26,784 nucleotides of DNA. It comes from Gammaproteobacteria bacterium (GTDB lineage: Bacteria > Pseudomonadota > Gammaproteobacteria > DAOWEP01). Positions 15,787 through 23,389 of the stretch are shown piece by piece. The DNA is taken from the NCBI GenBank assembly GCA_030638455.1, contig DAOWEP010000012.1, forward strand, positions 1 to 26,784, in the 5' to 3' direction. The first letter of the stretch is position 1. Each line of letters opens with the position of its first letter. Position numbers and translations under genes: made by a program. The notes beneath the pieces were generated by a model that worked only from the letters and a program-made list of their open reading frames with translations, made no database searches and was not told the DNA's origin.

Positions 15787-16035
15787 CTATTTTGAAAAAG
15801 CTTTTTCTAAATTCGCCACCTGTTTTTCCAGTTGATCAATCTTTTCACGGCTACGGGCAAGTACGGCCGATTGCGTTTCAAATTCATCTCGACTGACCAT
15901 GTTTAGTCTGGAAAGGGTGCTTTCCAGGCCGGCCCGCAACGTCTTTTCGGCATCCTGCTGTGCATTCACAAACCCGGAGGGGAGTGCGTCGGCAAGTTTT
16001 TGAGCCAGGTTGTCCAGAACTTTTGGGTCAAACAT
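15787..16035 (-). CDS. ubiK: Ubiquinone biosynthesis accessory factor UbiK (YqiC/BMFP family)
   Basis: 82 residues from ATG 16035; another in-frame ATG at 16044 adds three residues, but the family begins MxDPK and this start gives MFDPKVLDNLAQ. The body is an amphipathic helix followed by RLNMVSRDEFETQSAVLART-like sequence and a C-terminal coiled coil (REKIDQLEKQVANLEKAF). UbiK is a membrane-associated trimeric factor that helps the Ubi complex make ubiquinone in air; it has also been described as a membrane fusogenic protein. It is transcribed toward comM and away from glnK. The 311 bases between ubiK and glnK carry the NtrC sites and sigma-54 promoter listed separately. Confidence 0.92.
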   Translation of the reverse strand: MFDPKVLDNLAQKLADALPSGFVNAQQDAEKTLRAGLESTLSRLNMVSRDEFETQSAVLARSREKIDQLEKQVANLEKAFSK

Positions 16036-16103
16036 AGGGTTCATCTATTCATATAAGTGAGCATTGATTGTAAAGAAATCCTTCTGAGCATGTAAGCATG
16101 TTA

Positions 16104-16153
16104 GCGCACTATTTTAGTGCACAAGTAAAGTTCAAATGCACCGTTTGGTGCGC
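16104..16153 (+). promoter_or_regulatory. Two NtrC-binding sites upstream of glnK-amtB
   Basis: Site 1 (16104-16122) is GCAC-N7-GTGC within the palindrome GCGCACTATTTTAGTGC, with canonical NtrC spacing. Site 2 (16137-16153) is TGCACC-N4-GGTGC, a near-perfect core with the gap one base shorter than usual. The centres are about 32 bases apart and lie about 117 and 85 bases upstream of the -12 base of the sigma-54 promoter, typical enhancer distances. Confidence 0.82.
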
Positions 16154-16213
16154 ACGAGAACCATAAAGGTACAAGTATAATATCTATCTATATGATAAAT
16201 ATAGAAATAATTA

Positions 16214-16231
16214 GTTGGCACAGGACATGCA
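16214..16231 (+). promoter_or_regulatory. Sigma-54 (RpoN) promoter of glnK-amtB
   Basis: TTGGCACAGGACATGCA has GG at 16217-16218 and GC at 16229-16230 with the exact ten-base gap, and a perfect TTGGCAC -24 box. Transcription should start near 16242, giving a leader of about 105 bases. This is the expected nitrogen-limitation control for glnK-amtB. Confidence 0.88.
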
Positions 16232-16346
16232 ATACAAGAGGCACAAGCATCTTCATAACTCATAAGAGTTTGTAAAAACATTTTTAGAGAACGCCCTCAG
16301 GCTACATTATTCAGCGTGCCGGGCCTAACTCAAGAGGAATATAACC

Positions 16347-16685
16347 ATGAAGTTAGTAACCGCAATAATCAAGCCATTCAAGCTTGACGATGTGCGCGAA
16401 GCTCTTTCTGAAATCGGTGTACAGGGTATTACAGTAACCGAGGTGAAGGGCTTTGGCAGACAGAAAGGCCATACCGAATTATATCGAGGCGCAGAATATG
16501 TAGTGGATTTTCTGCCCAAGGTAAAAATTGAGGTAGCTGTAAAGGCAGATCTGGTCGATCAGGTGATTGAATCCATCAGCAAGGCGTCCAATACGGGCAA
16601 GATCGGTGATGGAAAGATCTTTGTATATAACCTGGAACAGGTAGTACGTATCCGTACCGGTGAAACCGGTTCAGACGCACTGTAA
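16347..16685 (+). CDS. glnK: Nitrogen regulatory protein P-II
   Basis: 112 residues, standard P-II length. The uridylylation site Tyr51 sits in the T-loop ELYRGAEYVVDF; the B-loop TGKIGDGKIFV and the C-loop follow. P-II trimers sense 2-oxoglutarate, ATP/ADP and glutamine (through GlnD uridylylation) and, when glutamine is high, the GlnK form plugs AmtB. Because amtB follows after 18 bases, glnK is the appropriate paralogue name, although some genomes call it glnB. GAGG lies nine bases before the ATG. Expression is predicted to depend on NtrC and sigma-54 from the sites upstream. Confidence 0.96.
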   Translation: MKLVTAIIKPFKLDDVREALSEIGVQGITVTEVKGFGRQKGHTELYRGAEYVVDFLPKVKIEVAVKADLVDQVIESISKASNTGKIGDGKIFVYNLEQVVRIRTGETGSDAL

Positions 16686-16703
16686 GGTTGGGGGAATTAA
16701 AAA

Positions 16704-17975
16704 ATGAATGAGATATTAGAACTTCAGTATGCAATGGATACCTTTTATTTTCTGGTATGTGGTGCATTGGTAATGTGGATGGCCGCAGGTTTCTCCATGC
16801 TGGAAGCCGGTCTGGTCAGGTCAAAAAACACAACCGAGATCCTGGCCAAGAATGTAGCCTTGTTTTCAATTTCCTGTGTGATGTACCTAGTTTGTGGATA
16901 TGCCATCATGTACGGCGGAGGTTATTTTCTGACGGGCATCGAAGGTGGTGAAACGCTGGTGGCGGATGCATTAAAATCTGCAGCAGAGCGTGAAGATGGA
17001 TTTGCCGGTGGTGCAGTGTATTCAAGCGCCTCTGACTTTTTCTTCCAGGTCGTATTTGTAGCCACTGCGATGTCGATCGTTTCGGGTGCAGTTGCCGAGC
17101 GTATGAAACTGTGGGCTTTCCTTGCATTTGCCGTTGTAATGACGGGTCTTATCTATCCAATGGAAGGCGCATGGACCTGGAATGGAGCAGATGTTTTCGG
17201 CATGTATAATCTGGGCGATCTTGGTTTCTCAGACTTTGCAGGCTCCGGCATTGTTCATATGGCAGGCGCTGCTGCTGCGTTGGCCGGTGTATTGTTGCTT
17301 GGTGCACGTAAGGGCAAGTACGGAAAGAACGGTGAGATAAAGCCGATTCCGGGCGCAAACCTGCCATTAGCAACATTAGGTACCTTTATCCTGTGGATGG
17401 GCTGGTTCGGTTTCAACGGTGGATCTGTACTGAAGCTGGGTGATATTGCCAGTGCAAACTCAGTGGCCATGGTGTTTCTGAATACCAATGCTGCTGCTGC
17501 GGGGGGTTTGATTGCCGCCATGATTGTGGCACGTGTAATGTTTGGTAAAACTGACCTTACCATGATGCTCAATGGTGCCCTGGCTGGTCTGGTTGCGATT
17601 ACAGCCGAGCCATCAACACCAACTGCTTTACAGGCTACATTGTTCGGTGCGGCGGGTGGCGTACTGGTAGTATTCAGTATCGTATTCCTGGACAAGCTCA
17701 AGATTGATGATCCTGTGGGTGCAATCTCGGTACATGGCACATGTGGCCTGCTGGGTTTGTTACTGGTACCGTTAACGAATGGTGATGTGAGTTTTTCAGG
17801 TCAGCTGATTGGTGCTGCGACCATCTTTGGATGGGTGTTTGGTGCCAGCCTCGTAACCTGGACAATCATCAAGATGGTGATGGGTATCCGAGTCAATGAG
17901 GAAGAAGAAATGGAAGGTCTGGATCTGGTTGATTGTGGTATGGAGGCCTACCCGGAGTTTGCATCAGCCAAATAA
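16704..17975 (+). CDS. amtB: Ammonium transporter AmtB
   Basis: 423 residues with about eleven membrane segments. Family motifs include AGFSMLEAGLVRSKNTTEILAKN near the N-terminus, the twin pore histidines in GSGIVHMAGAAAALAG and VHGTCGLLG, and GWFGFNGGS. The C-terminal cytoplasmic tail (MGIRVNEEEEMEGLDLVDCGMEAYPEF) is the conserved element that contacts GlnK. There is no clear cleavable signal peptide; the first segment (TFYFLVCGALVMWMAAGF) likely serves as the targeting helix. GGGGGA lies upstream of the ATG. It forms an operon with glnK and ends at the terminator at 18012. The function is ammonium/ammonia conduction across the inner membrane, gated by GlnK. Confidence 0.96.
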   Translation: MNEILELQYAMDTFYFLVCGALVMWMAAGFSMLEAGLVRSKNTTEILAKNVALFSISCVMYLVCGYAIMYGGGYFLTGIEGGETLVADALKSAAEREDGFAGGAVYSSASDFFFQVVFVATAMSIVSGAVAERMKLWAFLAFAVVMTGLIYPMEGAWTWNGADVFGMYNLGDLGFSDFAGSGIVHMAGAAAALAGVLLLGARKGKYGKNGEIKPIPGANLPLATLGTFILWMGWFGFNGGSVLKLGDIASANSVAMVFLNTNAAAAGGLIAAMIVARVMFGKTDLTMMLNGALAGLVAITAEPSTPTALQATLFGAAGGVLVVFSIVFLDKLKIDDPVGAISVHGTCGLLGLLLVPLTNGDVSFSGQLIGAATIFGWVFGASLVTWTIIKMVMGIRVNEEEEMEGLDLVDCGMEAYPEFASAK

Positions 17976-18011
17976 TGCATTGCAGGTAATGCATTGGTAG
18001 TGACAGATAAG

Positions 18012-18038
18012 GCGGGCCAGCGATGGTCCGCTTTTTTT
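18012..18038 (+). terminator. Rho-independent terminator after amtB
   Basis: An eight-base-pair stem (GCGGGCCA with TGGTCCGC, one G-T pair) with loop GCGA is followed by seven T residues. It closes the glnK-amtB operon. The rest of the 341-base gap to the rhodanese gene (18039-18316) shows nothing I can name; it must hold the promoter of the rhodanese gene. Confidence 0.9.
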
Positions 18039-18316
18039 GACCATTAAATTTTAATTATCATTGTATTGGTTCGAGGTATCTACAGGAGTCAGTAAGCCCC
18101 GGCTAAATTTTCAATCAAACCAATAACCTCCCCCCAAGGTCCGCAGGCAACCACGATATTCCATAAATCCCTAGTATTTCAATAGGGTAAACAGGCCGCA
18201 ATGTACTTAAGTAAAGTGATTTTTAGTCGATAAGTCCAGTGTATTTAGTTAATTACAGGCTCCTTAATCATTTCGGACTGCTAAGAAAAGACCAATGATT
18301 TGGTCGAGGATTTATC

Positions 18317-18751
18317 ATGAAGAAAATATTTCCCCAATTTTTATGGTTTATTGTCTGCTTTTTACTTGTAACTACCACTCAAGCGAAAGAAAAGATCAAA
18401 AGTCCCGATAGTATTCCAGGTACCACTAAAGTGAATGCTGAGCGACTTATTGAGCTGGTAGGATCTATACCGAACCTTATTGTTATTGATTCTCGCATAC
18501 GCACTGATCGGACACAGGGCTATATTGAAGGCTCATTAAGCTTACCCGACGAAGAGACCGATTGTGAGTCCTTATCACTGATCATTCCAGTTAAGAATAA
18601 CCCATCTCTTTTCTATTGTAATGGCCCAAAATGCGGACGAAGTGTAAAGGCATCGAAGATTGCAGTTGCATGCGGATACACAAATATCTACTGGTTTCGT
18701 GGTGGGTTTGCAGAATGGAAAGATAAAAATTATCCCTTTTTCAAAGAATAA
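18317..18751 (+). CDS. Exported rhodanese-like sulfurtransferase
   Basis: 144 residues. A signal peptide (FLWFIVCFLLVTTTQA, cleavage before KEKIKS) precedes a single rhodanese domain. The active-site loop is FYCNGPKCGRSVKAS, with catalytic Cys101 and Arg108; the family's Asp-Ser-Arg (IDSR), GYIEGSLSLP and WFRGGFAEWK motifs are all present. A second Cys (106) inside the loop is found in several periplasmic relatives and could form a disulfide with Cys101. The enzyme is expected to transfer sulfane sulfur in the periplasm; donor and acceptor are unknown. GAGG lies eight bases before the ATG. A sensor kinase gene follows after 108 bases on the same strand. Confidence 0.87.
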   Translation: MKKIFPQFLWFIVCFLLVTTTQAKEKIKSPDSIPGTTKVNAERLIELVGSIPNLIVIDSRIRTDRTQGYIEGSLSLPDEETDCESLSLIIPVKNNPSLFYCNGPKCGRSVKASKIAVACGYTNIYWFRGGFAEWKDKNYPFFKE

Positions 18752-18859
18752 TACTATTGCGGTTTTTAATGGCAGTAAAATTAGAATGTTTAGTATTTTC
18801 GGGGTGTCGAAGTGGACGCGGGAAAACTTTTGTTTGCTGAATAGCAACGATTACTTTTT

Positions 18860-20701
18860 ATGAGTGTAAAAAACAATTCAGTGCCATCCCTGAGGAGTTC
18901 CCTGATAATCGTTATTGTCATCATGGGGCTGATAGCGGTTGCATTGTCAATCATTACTGGTCAGTTTTATCGAGAGTACCTGGTCAACCATCAAAGAGTG
19001 GAAATTAGCAGACTGATGAGGCTGATGTCAGAAGATGTATTGTCTGATATGTTGGATGATTCAATAACTCTTGGGTATAGCACCAATAAAAGCAGGAATT
19101 TTCGTAAAGCGCTGGCATCAGGGGACAGGAGCAAAATAAGGGATGAACTGGATAATACATTCCACCAGTATTTTGTTACAGCTGATATTTTGCAGCTTGA
19201 GAAATTATATCTTTATGATCTTGAGGCCAATCTGATCACCAGTTCTTCGGAAGGAGTTGATACGGGAAAACTGGATTCAGTTATTTGTGGTGGCTTTGCG
19301 CAACAAGCGGTATCCCGCAAAGGGGCCGAGAGAATCAAGCCTATACATGAATACTGTCTTTATGATGGTAAATTGTATCTGTCTGTGATTGTTCCAGTAG
19401 GTGGACTGATTCCAAAATCCTACTTGCAGGTTGTAATAAACCCAACATTTTCGTTGAGAAAGATTAAGGAGAAGCTGGGTTCCCCCATCCAGTTGCGAAA
19501 GATTGATCAGACTGTTGCCTATGAGTCTTCGGACTGGCCAAAATCTGAAGAGGCATTGGAGGCGTCCATAATAGCATGGTACGGTCTGCGTACATCAGAT
19601 GGTGATGTTGGACTCCATATTTTCACAAATCATGATATGAAAACGGTTTATGCTGAACTGGATCAGACGCGTTTTTTTGTAATAGTTATTGCGATTTTTA
19701 TAACACTCATAGCGGGTATATGTGTAATTCTGTATCTAAGAAAGACAACATTATTGCCCATCAGGAAGTTGCTGGCCCATATTCACCTGATAACAACAAA
19801 CAAGGAGCATCTTGACAAGCAGGTGACCATTCATGGAGTGCCGGAGGTTACCGAACTTGCAACAGGGTTTAACAATATGACCACGGCGCTGAAGGATCTG
19901 TACCAGGATCTTACTGACAGTTACGAGCAACTTGAATCCGAAATTAACGAAAGAAATCAGGCAGTATATTCAAACAAAGCCAAATCTGAATTTCTTTCGC
20001 GTATGAGCCATGAGTTGAGAACGCCACTAAATGCAATACTGGGATTTACAGAATTAATAATGCTGGACACCGATAATCGTCTTGAAAGTGAGCAGAAAGA
20101 GCAGTTGGCTTATGTCTATAATGCGGGCGAACATTTATTGTCGCTTGTAAATGAATTGCTGGACCTGGAAAGTATAGAATCTGGAAAGTTGTATGTCTCT
20201 TCAGAAGCTGTAGAGGTTAATAGTATAATAGAAGCAGTTCTTCCGCTGATTAAGCCGGCCGCCTCAGCACAAAATATCAAGCTGACATTTAAACAGGAAG
20301 GACAGGAATCATTAATTGTCAATGCAGATCCTGCGCGGTTAAAACAAGTATTGATCAACCTGATGTCAAATGCCGTTAAATTTAACAGGCCCAATGGCGA
20401 GATTACGATTGATATAACACCCGCAAGCAATCATATGTATAAATTTTCTATTATTGATACCGGATCCGGCCTGACACAGGAAGAGCAGAAGCAGTTATTT
20501 ATTCCATTTAACCGCGTTGGTAAAGATGTGAATACAGTAGAAGGCACTGGTATAGGTCTTACCATAATCAAGCGGCTTGTTGAGTTGATGGGTGGTGAGG
20601 TGGGTGTTGATAGTGTTGCGGGAGAGGGATCCACCTTCTGGTTTACATTAAAGATACTCGAAGAAAGTGATGAGGGTACGTCATCTGCCATGCTTGGATA
20701 A
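18860..20701 (+). CDS. Orphan membrane sensor histidine kinase
   Basis: 613 residues. Membrane segment 1 (about 12-33) and segment 2 (272-293) enclose a periplasmic sensor of about 235 residues, probably Cache-like, with two cysteines (Cys143 in VICGGF, Cys166 in HEYCLYDG). A HAMP linker (294-350) and coiled coil lead to HisKA with the phosphorylated His384 in RMSHELRTPLNAILGF, then HATPase_c with N-box Asn500/Asn504, DTGSGLTQ (533) and GTGIGLTIIKRLVELMGG. There is no receiver domain, and no response regulator gene is in the window. It stands between an exported rhodanese and a DsrE-like gene, which hints at sulfur or redox sensing; that is inference. Its stop is only six bases from the end of the convergent DsrE-like gene. 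The ribosome-binding site is weak. Confidence 0.9.
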   Translation: MSVKNNSVPSLRSSLIIVIVIMGLIAVALSIITGQFYREYLVNHQRVEISRLMRLMSEDVLSDMLDDSITLGYSTNKSRNFRKALASGDRSKIRDELDNTFHQYFVTADILQLEKLYLYDLEANLITSSSEGVDTGKLDSVICGGFAQQAVSRKGAERIKPIHEYCLYDGKLYLSVIVPVGGLIPKSYLQVVINPTFSLRKIKEKLGSPIQLRKIDQTVAYESSDWPKSEEALEASIIAWYGLRTSDGDVGLHIFTNHDMKTVYAELDQTRFFVIVIAIFITLIAGICVILYLRKTTLLPIRKLLAHIHLITTNKEHLDKQVTIHGVPEVTELATGFNNMTTALKDLYQDLTDSYEQLESEINERNQAVYSNKAKSEFLSRMSHELRTPLNAILGFTELIMLDTDNRLESEQKEQLAYVYNAGEHLLSLVNELLDLESIESGKLYVSSEAVEVNSIIEAVLPLIKPAASAQNIKLTFKQEGQESLIVNADPARLKQVLINLMSNAVKFNRPNGEITIDITPASNHMYKFSIIDTGSGLTQEEQKQLFIPFNRVGKDVNTVEGTGIGLTIIKRLVELMGGEVGVDSVAGEGSTFWFTLKILEESDEGTSSAMLG

Positions 20702-20707
20702 AGCAGG

Positions 20708-21232
20708 CTATCTTATCTCTTCTATAGAATATTTTTTGAACATAATTTTTGGTGTAATCAACGCGTAACCCTTTAGTTGCCAGTGAGCTAGTTCGGTTAT
20801 GGCTGATGGCACTATTTCTATAAAGTCCTGAAAGTCCGCCTCACTATACTGATAATCTTTTGCCGCCAATCCACAAACCTTGAATTTTACACCCAGATCA
20901 CTGTAGTACCTCATTCTGTCTACTACTTGCTGGTACTTCTTATAATTCTTTTTTGCTATCGTTACAATTTCAGTTCCATGTATAACGACAACGATATCCA
21001 TAAATTCAGGTGCATAATTGTAAGGCGCATCCATAAGCGGATTGATTAATGATCTAATCCAGTACAAAGCAGAGCCAATCTTTTTGGGGTCATCCATATA
21101 AAAATCAAAGACAACCTTCTGTTCTGTATAAGGCGTATCAACATATTCTGCTTTAGTATCAGCATCAGCGTAGGTTGTTGTTGACATAGCAGCCAACAAA
21201 ACGACCAAAATAGATGTTAAAATGGGCTTCAT
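20708..21232 (-). CDS. Periplasmic DsrE-like protein
   Basis: 174 residues from ATG 21232, which lies seven bases after the restored stop of the CDGSH gene. A signal peptide (ILTSILVVLLAAMSTTTYA, cleavage before DADTKA) starts the protein, showing this is a real gene boundary even though the upstream frame is open through it. The DsrE/DsrF-like fold is seen in KVVFDFYMDDPKKIGSALYW, MDIVVVIHGTEIV, a conserved Cys120 in GVKFKVCGLAA and the ending IVPSAITELAHWQLKGYALI. Such proteins bind sulfur on the cysteine in sulfur relay systems, though many periplasmic members are uncharacterised. It is probably translated by coupling to the CDGSH gene. It converges on the sensor kinase gene with a six-base gap. 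Confidence 0.82.
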   Translation of the reverse strand: MKPILTSILVVLLAAMSTTTYADADTKAEYVDTPYTEQKVVFDFYMDDPKKIGSALYWIRSLINPLMDAPYNYAPEFMDIVVVIHGTEIVTIAKKNYKKYQQVVDRMRYYSDLGVKFKVCGLAAKDYQYSEADFQDFIEIVPSAITELAHWQLKGYALITPKIMFKKYSIEEIR

Positions 21233-21239
21233 AATTTGC

Positions 21240-21484
21240 TTACAGTTTTTTATGGCTACCATCACAATATGGTGGGGTTGCTGAGTGTTTACATGTGCAT
21301 AGCCATACTTCTTTTTTTCATCAAGGGTAAGTTCCACGGGTTCGAAGTCTGTGCCCTTATGGGAGCCATCGCAAAATGGCTGGCCCTTAGATCGTCCACA
21401 GCTACACCACCAGTAGGTTCCTGGATCCAGTTCCAATGAGCAAGGTTTGGTGTCAGCAATAACGGGTTCTGGTTTTTCGGACAT
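21240..21484 (-). CDS. Dual CDGSH iron-sulfur protein requiring a -1 frameshift
   Basis: An intended product of about 81 residues with two CDGSH motifs, each holding a [2Fe-2S] cluster by three Cys and one His. The first, CSCGRSKGQPFCDGSH (27-42), is in the starting frame. After TLDEKK the frame reads A AAA AAG (21317-21311), and the starting frame then runs on, without the second motif, into the DsrE-like gene. A -1 shift on this heptamer gives EVWLCTCKHSATPPYCDGSH then KKL and a TAA stop (21242-21240), the normal ending of the family. One extra A in the seven-A run would give the same protein. Thus it is either programmed frameshifting, a recent indel, or a homopolymer error. The start ATG 21484 is clear. 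Confidence 0.8.
21311..21317 (-). promoter_or_regulatory. Candidate -1 frameshift heptamer A AAA AAG
   Basis: The heptamer sits in the codon phase required for simultaneous slippage (GAA AAA AAG in the starting frame), the same motif used in E. coli dnaX. Three bases downstream, TATGGCTA (21307-21300) can pair with TAGCCATA (21258-21251). No Shine-Dalgarno-like stimulator is seen upstream. Confidence 0.45.
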
Positions 21485-21653
21485 AGCCTACCTCTTTAAT
21501 TAGTTAGATGCTGTTTATAGTTAGGTGGTCTGGATTCAGGCATAATGCGCGTAACTTAGCTTAAACACTAGCACTCTTTCAAGGGGATGAATTTTTTATA
21601 GTAATCTCATGTATGGTGTAAGTAATTAATATATGTATAAAGGGTAGGTCTAT

Positions 21654-22268
21654 TTGAATCGCTTGCAAATAAAGGGGCTGTCTACCAGGCACATTGGCCC
21701 GATTGATCTGGACATCACGGGTGGTCAGTGCGTAATACTTTCCGGTACTTCTGGTAGTGGCAAGACCATGTTGCTGAGAGCAATAGCAGACCTGGATCTG
21801 CATGAAGGGGAAATTTATCTGGATGACCTTTCCTGCAAGGCGATGGCACCAACGACATGGCGCCAGCAAGTGGGGTTGCTGGTTGCAGAAAGCCAGTGGT
21901 GGGAAAACGTGGTGGGGGATCACTTTAATGGCGAGCCAACAAAATATCTGGGGGCATTGGGGCTGGACCCGGAGATAATGTCCTGGAGCATTGCGCGTTT
22001 ATCCAGCGGGGAACGCCAGCGGCTGGGGTTGGTGCGCCTGTTGAATAACCAGCCAAAGGTATTGTTGCTGGATGAGCCAACCGCAAATCTTGACCCTGAA
22101 TCCATGAAAAATGCTGAGATGCTGATCAAGCAGTATCAATCAGAAACGGGTGCGGCCATTATCTGGGTGACGCATCATCATGATCAGATAGAACGAATAG
22201 CAGACAGACATTTCAGTATGAAAGATGGGCAACTTAAGGAAGTAGAACTTAAGGAAGTTAAGCAATGA
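21654..22268 (+). CDS. fetA: ABC transporter ATP-binding protein, FetA/YbbL family
   Basis: 204 residues from a TTG; an in-frame TAG lies six bases before it, so no longer form exists, and AGGT is suitably spaced. ABC motifs are Walker A GTSGSGKT, Q-loop QQVGLLVAESQWW, signature LSSGERQRL, Walker B VLLLDEPTANLD and switch His in WVTHHHDQ. It overlaps fetB by four bases (ATGA), so the two are translationally coupled. In E. coli FetAB is linked to iron homeostasis and proposed to export iron under oxidative stress. The C-terminus carries a 15-base tandem duplication (22231-22260, two near copies of LKEVE). No Fur box was found by eye. Confidence 0.88.
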   Translation: MNRLQIKGLSTRHIGPIDLDITGGQCVILSGTSGSGKTMLLRAIADLDLHEGEIYLDDLSCKAMAPTTWRQQVGLLVAESQWWENVVGDHFNGEPTKYLGALGLDPEIMSWSIARLSSGERQRLGLVRLLNNQPKVLLLDEPTANLDPESMKNAEMLIKQYQSETGAAIIWVTHHHDQIERIADRHFSMKDGQLKEVELKEVKQ

Positions 22269-23062
22269 ACCTTGTGACCTTGTCAGCGTTTGATTTGTCA
22301 TTGGCTGCCTGTTTGGTATTGTTGTTGTCAGTTCTTTCATTGCGTATGCAGCTTGGCTTATCGCGGCAGATTATCATTGCCGCCCTTAGGACTACTGTAC
22401 AGCTAATGCTGATCGGCTTTGTGCTTAAGGCATTGTTTGAACATGTGCATCTGGGCTGGATGTCATTAATGGCTATGGTCATGTTGCTGATAGCAGGGTA
22501 CGAAGTAAGAGCCAGACAGAAGCACCGATTTACAGGGTGGTGGGGCTTTGGGCTGGGAAGCACTGCCATGTTTATTTCTTCTTTTACCGTTACCCTGCTG
22601 GCATTGACCGTTATCGTAGAGGTTGACCCATGGTATACACCCCAATATGCCATTCCGCTACTGGGTATGATGCTAGGCAATACCATGACAGGAATAGCAG
22701 TGGGGCTTGACCGGTTAACACAAAGTGCATGGCAACAACGTACCATTATTGAAGCACGTTTGATGCTCGGTCAAAGCTGGAGCCATGCAATAGGATCTAT
22801 TCGTCGTGATAGCATCCGCAGCGGAATGATTCCCATGATAAATGCAATGGCGGCGGCAGGTGTGGTGAGTTTGCCGGGGATGATGACGGGCCAGATTCTT
22901 GCAGGCGCACCACCGCTGGAGGCAGTAAAGTATCAAATTCTGATTATGTTTTTGATTTCGGCCGGCACAGGCCTGGGCACTATTGCAGCCTTGGGGTTTG
23001 GTTCCTACAGGTTGTTTGATGAGCGACAGCGCTTGCGGATAGATCGGTTGAGCTCAGGGTAA
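22265..23062 (+). CDS. fetB: ABC transporter permease, FetB/YbbM (UPF0014) family
   Basis: 265 residues with about seven hydrophobic segments. Family motifs are RQIIIAALRTTVQLMLIGFVL near the N-terminus, the central PLLGMMLGNTMTGIAVGLDRL, EARLMLGQSWSHAI and AAGVVSLPGMMTGQILAGAPP, which is the best-conserved stretch of UPF0014. The ATG overlaps the fetA stop codon. It forms the membrane part of the FetAB transporter; metal export is inferred from the E. coli homologue. No terminator could be seen after the stop. Confidence 0.9.
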   Translation: MNLVTLSAFDLSLAACLVLLLSVLSLRMQLGLSRQIIIAALRTTVQLMLIGFVLKALFEHVHLGWMSLMAMVMLLIAGYEVRARQKHRFTGWWGFGLGSTAMFISSFTVTLLALTVIVEVDPWYTPQYAIPLLGMMLGNTMTGIAVGLDRLTQSAWQQRTIIEARLMLGQSWSHAIGSIRRDSIRSGMIPMINAMAAAGVVSLPGMMTGQILAGAPPLEAVKYQILIMFLISAGTGLGTIAALGFGSYRLFDERQRLRIDRLSSG

Positions 23063-23300
23063 AGGGGCCTGGGTAGAGATCATTTACTATTTGTCAAAAA
23101 ATCTTACATTCTTACAATATAACAGTCAATGTAACTATGTGAATAATATAGATTAATATTTATTTCTTATCCATTCCATGGTCGTGTTTCTATAAACAGC
23201 CATAAAATAACCAATAAATTTTACATTTTTTTCATCTTTGCAAACTATACGTAACCCTTGTCCATAATAACTATATGAATAGAAAGTTATTTTAGATAAC

Positions 23301-23316
23301 TGGCATCATAATTGCT
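23301..23316 (+). promoter_or_regulatory. Predicted sigma-54 promoter of the PEP-CTERM gene
   Basis: TGGCATCATAATTGCT has GG at 23302-23303 and GC at 23314-23315 with the ten-base gap and a good TTGCT -12 box. Transcription would start near 23327, about 63 bases before the gene. PEP-CTERM genes are known to be RpoN-dependent through PrsK/PrsR in floc-forming bacteria. Upstream, three related 13-14-base boxes (23132-23145, 23242-23254, 23268-23281; AACTAT core) could be activator sites. The rest of the 327-base gap after fetB shows nothing else. Confidence 0.6.
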
Positions 23317-23389
23317 TGTAAATCTATAGAAGTAAACCTGTTCTATGCTCATTTTTTAAGCATGGGACGAAACGTATAGATTTGTGGAA

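Noticed and set aside
17255..17740. 161-codon open frame on the minus strand inside amtB
   Set aside because: Antisense shadow of amtB; low-complexity Pro/Ala/Asn composition and no ribosome-binding site.
20708..21484. One continuous 258-residue frame joining a CDGSH half to a DsrE-like domain
   Set aside because: A signal peptide starts in the middle at residue 85, and the -1 frame restores a canonical second CDGSH motif and stop, so two genes are more credible than a native fusion.
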